A stretch of DNA of 5,779 nt, from NCBI GenBank assembly GCA_002430605.1, contig DJBY01000025.1, forward strand, positions 35,050 to 40,828. The letters are read 5' to 3'. A program made the position numbers and the translations under genes. The DNA comes from Opitutia bacterium UBA5964 (lineage in GTDB: Bacteria; Verrucomicrobiota; Verrucomicrobiia; Opitutales; Coraliomargaritaceae). Under the pieces are notes generated by a model, which was given only the letters and a program-made list of their open reading frames with translations, made no database searches and was not told the origin of the DNA. Positions 5,202 to 5,779 of the stretch are shown one piece after another (the first letter of the stretch is position 1; each line of letters opens with the position of its first letter).

Positions 5202-5779
5202 ATGCTTAAACTTGGCTGGATTGCTCTTCTTTTAGCTGCTGGCTCGATGCCTGTGTGCGCAGGTCCAGCAGATGCGCTTGCCTTGCAGCAGCGCTTGATC
5301 GAGGTCTTTGAGCAGAATAAAGATGCGGTTATTCGAGTGAAGGCCGCTTACCGCGGACCAGACGAAGGCGGCAAGGCGCAAGTGATGCTACGTGTTGGCA
5401 CTGGGTTTTTCATTAGCAAAGAGGGCCATGTGCTGGTAAGTGCCAGCCGAGCTGCGGGCGCGAGTCGCGTGTGGGTAGAGCATCAGGGTAAATCCTATGC
5501 GACTGAGGCGATCGGCCATGATCGGGTGACCAACGTTTCGCTCTTACGCGTCTTAGAGCTGCCAGAGGAATTTGCGATTATCACGTTGGATACGAATGCG
5601 GCGCAGCCTAAGCTGGGCGCGATTGCAATTGCGATTACTTGTCCGCTCGATTTTGAACCATCGCCTTCGATGGGGCTGGTGACTGGCATGGATAAAAAAC
5701 TGGGCAACAAAGTGTTTCCGACGGAGTACATCCGCACCTCGATCTCAGTCGATGCGGGTCAGGGCGGGTGCCCAATTTT
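5202..5779 (+). CDS. Secreted trypsin/HtrA-fold protein lacking the catalytic triad (pseudoprotease), 3' end outside window
   Basis: The reading frame is open from ATG 5202 to the window edge (192 codons seen). Residues 1-20 form a signal peptide ending in VCA-G. The rest follows the HtrA/DegP protease domain: VGTGFFISKEGHVL (65-78) matches the GSGVII..GYVV strand pair, AIGHDRVTNVSLLRV (103-117) matches the segment with the catalytic Asp, and ISVDAGQGGCPI (181-192) matches the INRGNSGGAL active-site block. In each the catalytic residue is missing: the His position reads SASRA (Ser82 in an ungapped alignment, or neighbouring Arg83), the Asp is Asn111, and the nucleophile Ser is Gly188 in GQGGCP. 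The protein should therefore lack serine-protease activity, while the fold and the GxxGxP turn are kept and the frame is intact, which argues for a selected binding or sensing role rather than decay. PDZ domains, if any, lie beyond the window. It starts 10 bases after the candidate anti-sigma gene, so it is very likely in the sigma operon. Confidence 0.8.
   Translation, partial: MLKLGWIALLLAAGSMPVCAGPADALALQQRLIEVFEQNKDAVIRVKAAYRGPDEGGKAQVMLRVGTGFFISKEGHVLVSASRAAGASRVWVEHQGKSYATEAIGHDRVTNVSLLRVLELPEEFAIITLDTNAAQPKLGAIAIAITCPLDFEPSPSMGLVTGMDKKLGNKVFPTEYIRTSISVDAGQGGCPI

Noticed and set aside
5495..5737. 80-codon minus-strand frame inside the HtrA-fold gene
   Set aside because: It is antisense to the signal-peptide-bearing HtrA-fold frame and has no recognisable features.
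5202..5779. Loss of catalytic residues as a sequencing error or frameshift artefact
   Set aside because: The frame is continuous, the flanking motif residues align on both sides of each altered position, and the three changes are in separate blocks. Single-base indels would not produce this pattern.

Overview
The window comes from a bacterium of roughly 50% G+C. It is dense in genes and shows no phage or plasmid genes. The sigma factor / membrane protein / HtrA-like gene order and the KAS-ACP-oxidoreductase trio would fit a marine Verrucomicrobiota (Opitutae-like) or a related lineage. That placement is inference from gene content and protein style, not from a marker gene.

Layout, left to right. 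(1) 108-422, plus strand: a small exported protein with two EF-hand calcium loops, followed by a strong hairpin terminator at 444-476. (2) 3772-564, minus strand: a self-contained three-gene cassette, read right to left as a beta-ketoacyl-ACP synthase (KAS II/FabF type), an acyl carrier protein and a CrtI-like FAD oxidoreductase. It is bounded by a divergent promoter region on one side and a convergent terminator on the other. The 221-bp gap between the ACP and oxidoreductase genes holds a REPIN-like pair of inverted palindromes and a second hairpin. (3) 3773-3977: a divergent intergenic region with inverted repeats. (4) 3978 to the window end, plus strand: an operon of an ECF (RpoE-like) sigma factor, a single-pass membrane protein that is a likely anti-sigma factor, and a secreted trypsin/HtrA-fold protein cut off by the window edge.

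The most striking observation is in the last gene. The fold landmarks of an HtrA protease are recognisable, but the positions of the catalytic His, Asp and Ser hold Ser (or Arg), Asn and Gly. It therefore looks like a pseudoprotease. Its place directly behind an ECF sigma factor and a zinc-less anti-sigma candidate recalls the RpoE-RseA-DegS envelope-stress circuit, with the protease position filled by a probable sensor or binding protein. This is a hypothesis from context.

The minus-strand cassette would load an acyl chain on the ACP, extend it with the condensing enzyme and then desaturate, isomerise or reduce the product with the CrtI-like flavoenzyme. KAS plus ACP plus CrtI-like enzyme is a combination reported in ladderane-type and polyene-type lipid clusters. 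The product here cannot be read from sequence, and no dedicated ketoreductase, dehydratase or thioesterase lies in the window.
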